Shown: in pieces, positions 17,735 through 26,901 of the stretch
How the letters are laid out: the number at the start of each line of letters is the position of its first letter
Position numbering within the stretch: the stretch's first letter is position 1
Assembly: GCF_007830435.1 (NCBI RefSeq)
Contig: NZ_VLLC01000024.1
Span: 1 to 53,315 of the forward strand
Origin: Desulfobotulus alkaliphilus
GTDB taxonomy: Bacteria > Desulfobacterota > Desulfobacteria > Desulfobacterales > ASO4-4
DNA length: 53,315 bases
Reading direction: 5' to 3'
The notes under the pieces: generated by a model
Told to the model about the DNA's origin: nothing
The model's input: the letters and a program-made list of their open reading frames with translations, nothing else
Database searches by the model: none
Program-made: the position numbers and the translations under genes

Positions 17735-18961
17735 GTGAACACAAACGGCGACATCATTGTAGGCCTGGATATCGGCACCACCAAAATCTGTGCGGTGGTG
17801 GGCGAAGTATCCGGCAATGAAATCCACATTATCGGTATTGGCACCCATCCCTCCACCGGATTGAGAAAAGGCGTGGTGGTCAATATTGATGCCACCGTAT
17901 CTTCCATACGCAAGGCCGTGGAAGAAGCCGAACTCATGGCAGGCTGCGAGATCAGCCGGGTCTATGCAGGCATTGCAGGAGGGCACATCACGGGCTTCAA
18001 TTCCCATGGCATCATTGCCATCAAAGGCCCGGAAGTGACGGAAGCGGATGTGGAAAGGGTGATTGAGGCCGCCAGGGCCGTTGCCATCCCCACGGACCGG
18101 GAAGTTATTCACGTCCTGCCCCAGGAATTCATTGTGGATGACCACTTCGGCATCCAGAACCCCGTGGGCATGGCAGGCGTCCGCCTTGAAACTAAAATTC
18201 ACATTGTCACCGGTGCGGTGGCCTCTGCCCACAACATTGTCAAGTGCTGTAACAAGGCAGGACTTGAAGTCATTGATATTGTGCTTGAATCCCTTGCATC
18301 GGGCGAAACCGTCCTTTCTGCCGAAGAAAGGGAACTGGGCACAGCCCTCATGGATCTTGGCGGAGGAACCACAGACCTTGCCGTCTTCTCTGGCAACAAT
18401 ATCCGCCACACCTTCATCCTGCCCTTGGGCGGTAACAACCTTACCAATGACATTGCCATCGGACTGAGGGCCCCCATTGCCGATGCCGAACGCATCAAAA
18501 TTAAACACGGAACCTGCCTTTCCGAAGAAATAAGCCCCGACGAGGAAATTGAGGTTCCGGGCATGGCAGGACGGGAGTCCAGGAAGCTGCCCCGCCAGAT
18601 TTTAGGAGAAATTATTGAGCCCCGCGCAGAGGAAATCTTCAGCCTGATCAAGCGGGAAATCTACCGGGCAGGCATGGAAAGCCATATTTCTTCAGGCATT
18701 GTACTCACGGGCGGGGGTGCCATGCTCCACGGCATCACGGAACTCTGCGAGTCTTTTTTCAATCTGCCTGCACGCATCGGCAATCCCAAAGGTGTCGGCG
18801 GGCTGAAGGACGTGATTCAGGATCCCAATTTCGCCACCGCCGTAGGGCTTGTTCTTTACGGAGCCAGACAGGATGAAAACTCTCAGGTAAAAGTGAAAGA
18901 AAAGGGTGGCTTTGCCGGGATTCTCGCAAAAATGAAAGAATGGTTTAAAAATGCCATCTGA
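17735..18961 (+). CDS. ftsA: Cell division protein FtsA
   Basis: Encodes 408 residues, an actin-like ATPase that anchors FtsZ to the membrane. VGLDIGTTKICAVVGE is the phosphate-1 loop, LMDLGGGTTDLAVF the phosphate-2 loop and GIVLTGGGAMLHG the adenosine segment. The last 15 residues (ILAKMKEWFKNAI) form the amphipathic membrane-targeting helix. The start is GTG at 17735, supported by AAAAGGAGGG 5 bases upstream. It lies 30 nt after ftsQ and 94 nt before ftsZ. Confidence 0.95.
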   Translation: MNTNGDIIVGLDIGTTKICAVVGEVSGNEIHIIGIGTHPSTGLRKGVVVNIDATVSSIRKAVEEAELMAGCEISRVYAGIAGGHITGFNSHGIIAIKGPEVTEADVERVIEAARAVAIPTDREVIHVLPQEFIVDDHFGIQNPVGMAGVRLETKIHIVTGAVASAHNIVKCCNKAGLEVIDIVLESLASGETVLSAEERELGTALMDLGGGTTDLAVFSGNNIRHTFILPLGGNNLTNDIAIGLRAPIADAERIKIKHGTCLSEEISPDEEIEVPGMAGRESRKLPRQILGEIIEPRAEEIFSLIKREIYRAGMESHISSGIVLTGGGAMLHGITELCESFFNLPARIGNPKGVGGLKDVIQDPNFATAVGLVLYGARQDENSQVKVKEKGGFAGILAKMKEWFKNAI

Positions 18962-19055
18962 GCCACGGGAAATCGTTATTGCGACAAAACAATCACCAGG
19001 TTGATGTGCACTGAATTTTTTGGAATCCAAAAGGGGACCGCAAAAAGGAGGGAAT

Positions 19056-20267
19056 ATGAGTTTCACCTACGTGGAAAATGAAAAAACTGCAAAAATCAAA
19101 GTAATCGGTGTCGGTGGTGCCGGCGGCAATGCCATCAACAACATGATTGACGCCAATCTTCAGGGCGTCAAATTCATTGCGGCCAACACCGATGCCCAGG
19201 CCCTGGACATTTCCAAAGCTCCCGTAAAAATCCAGCTGGGTACCACCCTGACCGAAGGTCTTGGTGCCGGAGCCAACCCCAGCGTGGGCCATGAAGCGGC
19301 CACGGAAAGTGAAGCGGAAATCCGGGAGGCGCTGAAGGACAGCCACATGGTCTTCATCACCGCTGGCCTTGGCGGCGGTACAGGCACAGGGGCTGCGCCC
19401 GTTGTTGCCCGCATTGCCAAGGAACTGGGGGCCCTCACCGTTGCAGTGGCTTCCAGACCCTTCAGTTTTGAGGGAAAAAAGCGGCTGCGTCAGGCGGAAG
19501 AAGGCCTTGAGGAGCTGAAAAATGTGGCAGATACGGTGATCACCATTCCCAATGACAGGCTCCGGGGCATTGCCCACAAAAATGCCCGCATGGTGGATAT
19601 GTTTAAAAAAGCCGATGAGATTCTCCACCACTCCGTCAAGGGTATCACCGATCTTATCATGGTACCCGGCCTTGTGAACCTGGACTTTGCCGACGTACGC
19701 ACCACCATGAGCAAGGCAGGGATGGCCCTCATGGGCATTGGGATTGCCGAAGGAGAAAACCGGGCCGTGGAAGCTGCAGAAAGGGCCATCAGTCATCCCC
19801 TGCTGGAAGATATCTCCATTGCCGGCGCCAAGGGTCTTCTCATGAACATCACGTCCACCAGCGAACTCACCATGGATGAAATGACCGAAGCCATGGACCG
19901 CATCTATGAAGAAGTGGGCGATGATGCGGAAATCATCTGGGGCCATGCCATTGATGAGAATCTCGGGGAAGAACTGCGCATCACCGTCATTGCCACGGGC
20001 ATCGGCAGCAAAGAGGAAATGCAGGCCAGAGCAGCCAACGTCATCCCCCACCGCAGCAGCAGCCGGTCAGCAGGTCCTGCAACCCGTGGCAAAATCCGGG
20101 AGCTTACCCCTGACGATCTTGAAAATCCCGGGCTTCACGATACTGGCATTATCCAGAGGAAAAAAGCCTCAGGGGATGACATGCAGGATATTCCTGAAAT
20201 CAGAAAAGGCAGCATAGACAGGGATGATCTGGAAATTCCCACTTTTTTGCGCCGCAAAGCAGACTGA
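19056..20267 (+). CDS. ftsZ: Cell division GTPase FtsZ
   Basis: Encodes 403 residues, the tubulin-like GTPase that forms the Z ring. IGVGGAGGNAINNM, NTDAQAL, GGGTGTGAAPVVA (the tubulin signature) and the T7 loop NLDFADVRT are present. The C terminus ends DDLEIPTFLRRKAD, the conserved peptide that binds FtsA and other partners, after a linker of about 60 residues. The start at 19056 (MSFTYVENEK) has AAGGAGGG just upstream; the longer frame from 19020 is unlikely. Last gene of the dcw cluster. Confidence 0.97.
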   Translation: MSFTYVENEKTAKIKVIGVGGAGGNAINNMIDANLQGVKFIAANTDAQALDISKAPVKIQLGTTLTEGLGAGANPSVGHEAATESEAEIREALKDSHMVFITAGLGGGTGTGAAPVVARIAKELGALTVAVASRPFSFEGKKRLRQAEEGLEELKNVADTVITIPNDRLRGIAHKNARMVDMFKKADEILHHSVKGITDLIMVPGLVNLDFADVRTTMSKAGMALMGIGIAEGENRAVEAAERAISHPLLEDISIAGAKGLLMNITSTSELTMDEMTEAMDRIYEEVGDDAEIIWGHAIDENLGEELRITVIATGIGSKEEMQARAANVIPHRSSSRSAGPATRGKIRELTPDDLENPGLHDTGIIQRKKASGDDMQDIPEIRKGSIDRDDLEIPTFLRRKAD

Positions 20268-20324
20268 GCTTCCGGGGTCTGCTGCAGGGCATTTTAAAAA
20301 AAATAACCGGAGTCCCTTCATCGG

Positions 20325-22121
20325 ATGAAGGACAAAAAACTCCCTGAATTCAGGCCTGATGCTGTTTTGACAGGCCCTTCTTTCGGAAACAACATGGCCA
20401 GAAAAAGCACCCCATCCTCCCATTCCCCTGTGTCCGAAACCGGAGTAATCCGCAAGGACAGCAGGGGGCGGGTGCGGGTAGGGCTTGTTTTTCCCAACAC
20501 CTATGCCGTGGCCATGGCCAACCTTGGTTTTCAGGCCGTCTACGCCCTTTTTAACGCCAGGGAGGATGTGGCCTGTGAGCGTTTTCTGCTCCCTGAAACC
20601 CCGGGACCAATCAAAAGCCTCGAATCCGGATGGCCTCTGGATCAGTGCGATATTGTGGCTTTTTCCCTTTCCTTTGAGAATGATTATCCAAATATCCCTG
20701 CCATTCTCCATCAAGGCGGCATTCCCTTTCTCCGGGAAAACAGAAACAAAAACCACCCCCTCATCCTTGCAGGCGGTGTGGCCACCTTCCTCAATCCCGA
20801 ACCCCTTGCGGATTTCTTTGACCTCTTTCTCATTGGTGAGGCGGAAGTTCTTACCCGTCCCTTTTTTAATCTTTTTGCCCGTTACCGGAATCTTTCCCGC
20901 AAAGAAAGTCTCTGTGCCATGGCAAAGGAGATGGACGGAATTTACGCCCCCGCATTTTATACGCCCCTTCGCAATGAAAAAGGAGACATCTGCGGATACA
21001 AAACCGAAGCCGGGCTGCCTGAAAAAATAAAACGGGTTTTTGACCCCCATGCAAAAAATCAGGCCACCTGCAGCGTGATCACCTCTCCGGACAGCGCCTT
21101 TGCGGATACCTTTCTCATTGAGGTCAGCCGGGGCTGTCCCCACGGATGCAGGTTCTGCTCCGCAGGCTTTGTATACCGCCCCCCCCGTTTCCGGAATATG
21201 GATGTGCTGGAAAGGGCCATGGCGGAAGGAAAAGCCAGAAACATGAAAATCGGCCTGATGGGAACCGCAGTATCGGACTTAAAGGACATCGACCGGATAT
21301 GTGCGGCAGCAAAAGACGGGAATCTGGTCTTGAGCTTCAGCTCCCTGCGGGCCGATGCCCTTACACCTGCCCTGCTGGATGCTCTCGTGGCAGGGGGCGT
21401 GAAAACCGCCACCATTGCCCCTGAGGCCGGCAGCCCCAGAATGAGGCAGGTGATCAATAAAGGGCTGGACACCCCCACCATACTGGAGGCGGCAGAAAAG
21501 CTGGTCTCTGCAGGTATTCCCAACATCCGTCTGTATTTTATGATAGGGCTGCCCGAAGAAAAGCCTGAAGACATTACAGCCCTGAAGGATCTTGTTCTGG
21601 AAATCAAGGCCCGCTTTCTGGAAGCCAGCCGCTTAAAAGGCTATATGGGCAGCATTACCGTAGGCGTATCCCCCTTTGTGCCCAAACCCTTCACCCCTTT
21701 CCAGTGGGCTGCCATGGAGAGTGAAAATCATCTGAAAAAAATTTTGAAAAGCCTGCGTAAAAGCTTTGCGCCCGTTCCCAATGTCCGGTTCCACGATGAA
21801 AATCCTAAAAACAGTATCCTGCAGGCCCTTCTGGCCAAAGGAGACCGGGACACATCCCGGCTGATCACTGCCCTGTGGCAGGAAAAGGGACACCTTGCAA
21901 GGGCATGCCGCTCCATTGACTTTGACCCCGGTCCCTGCCTTGAAGCCCGCAGCTTCGGGGATTATCTCCCATGGGAAATCATAGATAACGGCATACGCAG
22001 AAGCTTTCTTGAAAAGGAATATATGAAAGCGAAAAAGGCTTTACCCACACCGCCCTGCCCCATGAAAAACTGTGAAGACTGTGGCATATGCAGAGAAAAA
22101 GTTCCTTTTCCTCCTCCCTGA
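20325..22121 (+). CDS. B12-binding-type radical SAM protein (YgiQ/TIGR03960-like)
   Basis: Encodes 598 residues. The N-terminal part (about 50-230) looks like a cobalamin-binding-type Rossmann domain (VGLVFPNTYAVAMANLGFQ, ILAGGVATFLNPEP). The radical SAM core follows, with SRGCPHGCRFCSAGFVYRPPR holding the CxxxCxxC iron-sulfur motif, then GLMGTAVSDL and IAPEAGSPRMR. A second cysteine cluster at the C terminus (CPMKNCEDCGIC) may bind another metal centre. It resembles the first half of proteins that in other bacteria are fused to a DUF2344 domain; here that domain is absent. The substrate is not known. It follows ftsZ by 57 nt, with a weak ribosome site, so co-transcription is possible. Confidence 0.8.
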   Translation: MKDKKLPEFRPDAVLTGPSFGNNMARKSTPSSHSPVSETGVIRKDSRGRVRVGLVFPNTYAVAMANLGFQAVYALFNAREDVACERFLLPETPGPIKSLESGWPLDQCDIVAFSLSFENDYPNIPAILHQGGIPFLRENRNKNHPLILAGGVATFLNPEPLADFFDLFLIGEAEVLTRPFFNLFARYRNLSRKESLCAMAKEMDGIYAPAFYTPLRNEKGDICGYKTEAGLPEKIKRVFDPHAKNQATCSVITSPDSAFADTFLIEVSRGCPHGCRFCSAGFVYRPPRFRNMDVLERAMAEGKARNMKIGLMGTAVSDLKDIDRICAAAKDGNLVLSFSSLRADALTPALLDALVAGGVKTATIAPEAGSPRMRQVINKGLDTPTILEAAEKLVSAGIPNIRLYFMIGLPEEKPEDITALKDLVLEIKARFLEASRLKGYMGSITVGVSPFVPKPFTPFQWAAMESENHLKKILKSLRKSFAPVPNVRFHDENPKNSILQALLAKGDRDTSRLITALWQEKGHLARACRSIDFDPGPCLEARSFGDYLPWEIIDNGIRRSFLEKEYMKAKKALPTPPCPMKNCEDCGICREKVPFPPP

Positions 22122-22224
22122 AATCCCCTATGATCCAAAAATGGCAGAAGAAGAATGCCCGACGCCTGAATTATTTCCTTATGGCTTCACAATTTGGTCT
22201 TTTTACCGGGACAGGAGAACCGTC

Positions 22225-23022
22225 ATGATCCGCTTTCTTTTATCCTGCATCCTCTGTTTCTCTCTGCAGGTAAGGGCCCTTGCCGACCCCCTTACCCTGG
22301 TCTGTGATATCTGGCCCCCTTACCAGATACAGGAAAACAGCCATGTCTCCGGGTTCCGTACGGAACTGGTAAAAAATATTTTTGAAATGGCAGAAATTCC
22401 CATTACCGTCATCCACGCCTACCCCTGGAAACGGGCCCTGCTCATGCTGGAAAAGGGTGAGGTGGACGGACTTTTTTCCGCCAATCACACCCCTGAACGG
22501 GAAAGCTATGCCATGTATCCGGAACTTCCCCTGACCGAAAGCCCTTGGGTTCTCTGGACAAGGGAAGACTCGGGTATAAGCTACACATCCTTTGCGGATC
22601 TCAGGGGTAAACGCGTTGGTGTGGTCCGGGGCTATTCCTATACGCCGGAATTCTGGGAAATCCTTACACAATACGGACGTCCGGAGGAAGCCAGCAGCGA
22701 CGAGCTGAATTTCCGCAAACTGGCCGCAGGCCGTCTGGACATGATTGTGGCGGAGTTGAACAACGGCTATTTTATTATGCAAAAGGAAAGAATTCAAGGC
22801 ATACGTCCTTTTGCAGAATCTCCCGTCAAAACCGATGGCCTCTACCTCATATTCAACCGGAAACGGGTGGATGAAAAAACAGCAGAAAAATTTTCAAACG
22901 CTCTGAGGGAGTACCGAAATTCAGAAGCCTATAAACAGCTCCACAACCGGTATTTTAAGGCAGAAACCGAATCGTTCATTCCGGAACCTTCTCTCAGCTC
23001 CGGCAGCACAGACGGATTGTAA
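22225..23022 (+). CDS. Periplasmic solute-binding protein, family 3 (amino-acid type)
   Basis: Encodes 265 residues. An N-terminal signal peptide (MIRFLLSCILCFSLQVRALA) is followed by a bacterial extracellular solute-binding domain of family 3: LTLVCDIWPPYQI, FRTELVKNIFEMA, YPWKRALLMLEKGEVDGLF, DLRGKRVGVVRGYSY and an RLDMIVAELNNG segment. No transporter genes lie next to it, and the next gene is a membrane Cache-PAS-GGDEF protein. It may thus act as a ligand-binding partner for signalling rather than for uptake, but this is inference. The start at 22225 has ACAGGAG upstream; the frame is open further upstream without a signal peptide. Confidence 0.82.
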   Translation: MIRFLLSCILCFSLQVRALADPLTLVCDIWPPYQIQENSHVSGFRTELVKNIFEMAEIPITVIHAYPWKRALLMLEKGEVDGLFSANHTPERESYAMYPELPLTESPWVLWTREDSGISYTSFADLRGKRVGVVRGYSYTPEFWEILTQYGRPEEASSDELNFRKLAAGRLDMIVAELNNGYFIMQKERIQGIRPFAESPVKTDGLYLIFNRKRVDEKTAEKFSNALREYRNSEAYKQLHNRYFKAETESFIPEPSLSSGSTDGL

Positions 23023-23091
23023 AATTTCATCTCCTGCCTCAGGAGCATGGAATGCTGAGCCTTTACCCTTTTTCCATCCTAAGGATATACC

Positions 23092-25053
23092 ATGCTTCAT
23101 TCTCTCTGCCAGCGAAAAAGTCTTTACCTTCTTTTCTTTGTTTTTACGGGTATTTTTTTTATGGGCAGTCAGGCAGACAAAAAAAACGAGCTGGCTGGTC
23201 TGGCCCAGTTCCGCGACGCTGCCAATGCCCAGATGGATATCCTCATTGATACGGCCATTCTCAACTATATTAAAGATTTTGAACGATCCCTTGAAATACT
23301 AGCCCTTGATGATACTTTTCTCCAATTTGCCAGAGACCCGAAAAACCATGGGGCATTTGTGAGAAAGCAGTGGAAGGATTTTCTGGGAACACACCCCCAT
23401 GTTTACTATATTTATTTTGCCCGTATGGATGGCACCATTTTCTTTGAACCTGCGGCCCCGCTTCCCGAAGGATACGATGCCAGAAGAAGACCCTGGTTCC
23501 GCCACGCCCTGAATCAGCCCGGAGAAATCCTCTGGACCTCACCCTATGTGGAAGTCCCCACAAACAGGCGGGTCATCAGTGTCGTCACCACCATCCATGA
23601 CCCTGAATCCAATGAAATGACCGGGGTAATGGGCATGGATCTGCTGACCGAAGATCTGGACAGTTTCCTTGCCGCAGCACCCGCAGGAGAAAAGGGGCTC
23701 CTTGCCATTTTCGCCTCAGACGGACAGCTTGTGGCCTCCCCCCATCCCGAAAAGGTAAAGATTCTCCAGAAAAATCCCCTGCACCTTGTCACCATCCTCA
23801 ATCATGAAAAAGATATTATTAAAATGGATGAGCACACCCCTGAAATGCTGTTCACAACCCGCACCCTGGAACAGCCGCCCTGGCGTATTCTGCAGGGGCT
23901 TCCCCTTTCACTGCAAAACAGGCAGGGTCTCTCCATGCAGCAGACAGCCCTCATGGTCATGGCTGCCATCCTGATCTTTTATATTCTGATCCAGATACTT
24001 TTCCATGGAAAAGCCCGGCGGAAAATCAAAGCCTTTGAAAAAGACATCCACCTGATACAGATACGGGGCCCCGAACTCCTGCCCCTTTCCCACAAAAAAT
24101 TCACATCTCCCCTGAAAACACTTTGCAGACAGCTGGCCATAGATCTGTGGCGCAGTGAAGAAAAGAAGATCTCTTTAAAAAAACAGATGGAAACCCTCAT
24201 TGAAAGAGCTCCCATCGGTATTTTTATATCCACACCGGAAGGCCGTTTTATCCATGTCAACAAAGGCATGGCCCATATTCTTGAATATGAATCACCGGAA
24301 GACATGATTCTCCATATTCAGGATATTGCCCAGGAGCTCTATCTGGACAGGCAGGACAGAAAAATCCTTAAAAACCGTCTTATGGCAGGGGGTGTAGAAG
24401 ATTTTCCCACCCGGTTCCGGAGAAAAAACGGCACCGTCGGCCATGCTTCCATCACGGCCTATGCGGAAATGGGCCCGGACGGTCATATGCTGACCATACG
24501 GGGATTCTTTACGGATATCAGCAGGCAGCGCCAGCTGGAAAACCAGCTCCGCCATATGGCCCACACAGACCGCCTTACGGGGCTTCCCAACCGCCGGAGT
24601 TTCATGGAACTCATCACCCGTGAGGCCGGACGCTTCTGCCGTTACGGGACGCCCTTCGCCCTTCTTGTTCTGAACATGGACCACTTTCGGGACATCAACG
24701 CCCGCTATGGCCATGGAACAGGAGATAAAATTCTCTGTTCCCTGGCGGAAGGACTTTTACAGGCTCTGCGAAGCTGCGATACCCTTGCCCGCATTGACGG
24801 CGACACCTTTGCCATCCATCTGGCGGAAACGGACCTTGAAGAAGGGCTGAAAGCAGCCTTACGCTTTCAAAAGCAGATACACGGAAAAAAAATGGCAGAG
24901 ATGCCGGACATCTATACGACCTTAAGCATCGGTGTTGCCGTACCCACGGAAACCCTTCGCTGCCCGGATCTTCTGCTGCAGGCAGCGGAATCCCGGATGT
25001 ATCAGGCAAAAAAGAAGGGCGGTGCATGCATTCTCCCCGCCCCGTCATCATGA
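23092..25053 (+). CDS. Membrane sensor: Cache, PAS and degenerate GGDEF domains
   Basis: Encodes 653 residues. An N-terminal membrane span (about 8-26) and a second one (about 284-303) enclose a periplasmic Cache domain (YYIYFARMDGTIFFEP, RRRPWFRHA, VMGMDLLTEDL). A cytoplasmic PAS domain (about 365-485) and a GGDEF domain (about 490-648) follow. The expected GGDEF is DGDTF (569-573), so the metal-binding Glu is a Thr, and the catalytic loop is likely dead. The upstream inhibitory-site motif R560-S-C-D563, five residues before DGDTF, is kept. This suggests a c-di-GMP-binding receptor rather than a cyclase (inference). It is 69 nt downstream of the solute-binding gene; its stop codon abuts that of the convergent NYN gene with no bases between. 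Confidence 0.85.
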   Translation: MLHSLCQRKSLYLLFFVFTGIFFMGSQADKKNELAGLAQFRDAANAQMDILIDTAILNYIKDFERSLEILALDDTFLQFARDPKNHGAFVRKQWKDFLGTHPHVYYIYFARMDGTIFFEPAAPLPEGYDARRRPWFRHALNQPGEILWTSPYVEVPTNRRVISVVTTIHDPESNEMTGVMGMDLLTEDLDSFLAAAPAGEKGLLAIFASDGQLVASPHPEKVKILQKNPLHLVTILNHEKDIIKMDEHTPEMLFTTRTLEQPPWRILQGLPLSLQNRQGLSMQQTALMVMAAILIFYILIQILFHGKARRKIKAFEKDIHLIQIRGPELLPLSHKKFTSPLKTLCRQLAIDLWRSEEKKISLKKQMETLIERAPIGIFISTPEGRFIHVNKGMAHILEYESPEDMILHIQDIAQELYLDRQDRKILKNRLMAGGVEDFPTRFRRKNGTVGHASITAYAEMGPDGHMLTIRGFFTDISRQRQLENQLRHMAHTDRLTGLPNRRSFMELITREAGRFCRYGTPFALLVLNMDHFRDINARYGHGTGDKILCSLAEGLLQALRSCDTLARIDGDTFAIHLAETDLEEGLKAALRFQKQIHGKKMAEMPDIYTTLSIGVAVPTETLRCPDLLLQAAESRMYQAKKKGGACILPAPSS

Positions 25054-26439
25054 TTACTGTCTATGGAACCATCTCCGTAAAAGGGCCATCTCCGTTTCCG
25101 TCAGGGAAAGCTGGGCATTCTCGCAGAGGTTCAGGGTATTGGCCAGAAGGCGTTCTGCAAGGGTCCCGGCGGATTCCCGGCCCTCACCAAAACGATGTCC
25201 TGTAAAGGCAATCCCCCGCAAAACAAAATTGACATGCTGTCTGGCCACCGGCACTTCCTTTTCCTTGCAGCGGTCCCGGACTGCTTTGGACACCGTGGTC
25301 ATATTATAGCCTGACTGGTTGATTTCCTGGGCAATGGCGGAAAAAAGGACGCCGTAATGGGTAGGGGAAAGATAGGGTGTATCCGTGAGGTCATGGATTT
25401 TTCTGGCAAGGGCTGCCATTTCCGGTTCAGCAGCCTCAAATACCTCATCCCGGATTCCCGTATCTCCTGCAGGGGCCATGTGGCGCAGGGGGTCATATAC
25501 ATACCCCGGAATCACCGGGGAAGTGGCCAGGGTTCCCAGATCCAGCTCCGCAAGAAAGAGCTTGAAACTCCCCTTTCCCTGCCAGTCGAGACTCACTTCG
25601 GGAAAAGCCTGCCGGATACGGTAAGCAAGCTGGGCCATGGTAACGGCTTCCGGTGAGGACCGGACAAAGGTCTGCACCAGACGGGAACACTGTTCCTTCT
25701 GTTTTTCCATGCCGGTGCCCCCCCCATTCGGACGGGCATGGGGCGTATATGCACTTTTCTCCGGAGAAACAGGGGCAGGAATCTCCACATGTGCTGTACC
25801 AGACAGGTCAGAAATAAGGGCTGAGGTGCCATTCGCTGCCTGTGGTTCAGGTCGTCGGATAATGCGTGCAGGCTCCGAATACCCCATATTGCCTCCGCCA
25901 AGGGCTTCTTCGATGAATACATCCTGATCAATGACAAGGTCGCTGGCTGCCCTGTAGGCGGGGGAGGTGGAACCCACAGCCAGTACCGCCGTTCTCCGGT
26001 CCCACTTCCGTAATTTCAAAAGCACAGGCGTAAAATCCGCATCCGCACTCATGATGATGAATTCATCGTAATTGACCTTATGGTCCAGAAGATCCAGAAG
26101 ATCCACCACCATGTGCACGTCCGCACTGGTTTTCCCCTGGGTGGTCAGGCTGGGGCAATCCACGGTCTCAAAGGCTCCCCGGATAAAGTAAGGCCTGAAA
26201 TTCCCGAAACTTTTGGGATTCAGATAGCAGCGGCGCACCAGAATATTGCGCTTTGCCCCGGCATCAATGCCCGCATAGGGCGGCAGGGAATTTTCAAGCC
26301 ATGAAATCCAGTCCAGGGGACGCGTGGCAAAGGTTCTTGCAATATTTGCATCCAGCTCTGAAAGCCGGATGAAAATATTATCAAAATCCACAAATACAGC
26401 ACTGCGCATGGACCGTGTGTTACATTCCAGATATTGCAT
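25054..26439 (-). CDS. NYN-domain protein with OST-HTH/LOTUS domain
   Basis: Encodes 461 residues. Residues 12-170 form a NYN (LabA/DUF88, PIN-like) domain, with acidic residues in VFVDFDN (D18, D20), TSADVHMVVDLLD and IIMSADADF that match the metal site of these nucleases. Residues about 245-320 (LVQTFVRSSPEAVTMAQLAYRIRQAFP, with KLFLAELDL) look like an OST-HTH (LOTUS) RNA-binding winged helix, and a further helical domain fills the C terminus. It is probably an RNase acting on an unknown RNA. The ATG at 26439 has a strong AAAGGAGG site. The gene is convergent and abuts the Cache-PAS-GGDEF gene. Confidence 0.78.
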   Translation of the reverse strand: MQYLECNTRSMRSAVFVDFDNIFIRLSELDANIARTFATRPLDWISWLENSLPPYAGIDAGAKRNILVRRCYLNPKSFGNFRPYFIRGAFETVDCPSLTTQGKTSADVHMVVDLLDLLDHKVNYDEFIIMSADADFTPVLLKLRKWDRRTAVLAVGSTSPAYRAASDLVIDQDVFIEEALGGGNMGYSEPARIIRRPEPQAANGTSALISDLSGTAHVEIPAPVSPEKSAYTPHARPNGGGTGMEKQKEQCSRLVQTFVRSSPEAVTMAQLAYRIRQAFPEVSLDWQGKGSFKLFLAELDLGTLATSPVIPGYVYDPLRHMAPAGDTGIRDEVFEAAEPEMAALARKIHDLTDTPYLSPTHYGVLFSAIAQEINQSGYNMTTVSKAVRDRCKEKEVPVARQHVNFVLRGIAFTGHRFGEGRESAGTLAERLLANTLNLCENAQLSLTETEMALLRRWFHRQ

Positions 26440-26901
26440 GTTTCCTCCTTTCCCGCCTTAAAATTGCGGGAAAATATCAAGTGCAAAGAATCCCTTGCCG
26501 TTTACGGAAGGGATTCCTATTTTTTACGGACAGAAAAAAAATCTGCCCTTCTGCATGGCAAAGTGGATGAAAAAGCCGGGCCTTCATCCACAGCCCATAA
26601 GAATACCACTGCTGAATAAAAAAACCCACGGATTATCCTGCCCCCATGGCAGAAACATGGAAAAACCGAAAAAAAAAGGATTTTCTGATAAAAACCTCTG
26701 GCGCCTCCATTACCCCCTTTACTTTCCCACATTATTTCAGTTATATTGACCCATACTCTTTTTTGAAAACAGAAAAAACACCGTCCTTCGTATCCGATGC
26801 TCCAGAGCGCAGGATTATTTTACCAGAAATCCTCCATCCATGAACAAAAAAAACCCGTATAAACGCCTTTCACATATCTTCCCGGACAGGGAGCCTGCCC
26901 C
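26440..26901. other. Divergent intergenic region between NYN gene and TPR-barrel operon
   Basis: A 462-base stretch, A/T-rich in its right half, without a convincing gene. It must hold promoters for both flanking genes, but I see no clear pair of -10 and -35 boxes. Its most notable content is the hairpin at 26488-26516 (listed separately). Short open frames here have no ribosome sites or protein-like composition. Confidence 0.5.
26488..26527 (+). terminator. Hairpin followed by a T tract
   Basis: GAATCCCTT at 26488-26496 pairs with AAGGGATTC at 26508-26516, and inside these CCG pairs with CGG around a TTTA loop, leaving one bulged G. A T-rich tract follows at 26520-26525 on the plus strand. 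It looks like a rho-independent terminator, yet no plus-strand gene lies upstream. It may stop antisense transcription, or form a 5'-leader structure for the minus-strand NYN gene. Confidence 0.45.
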
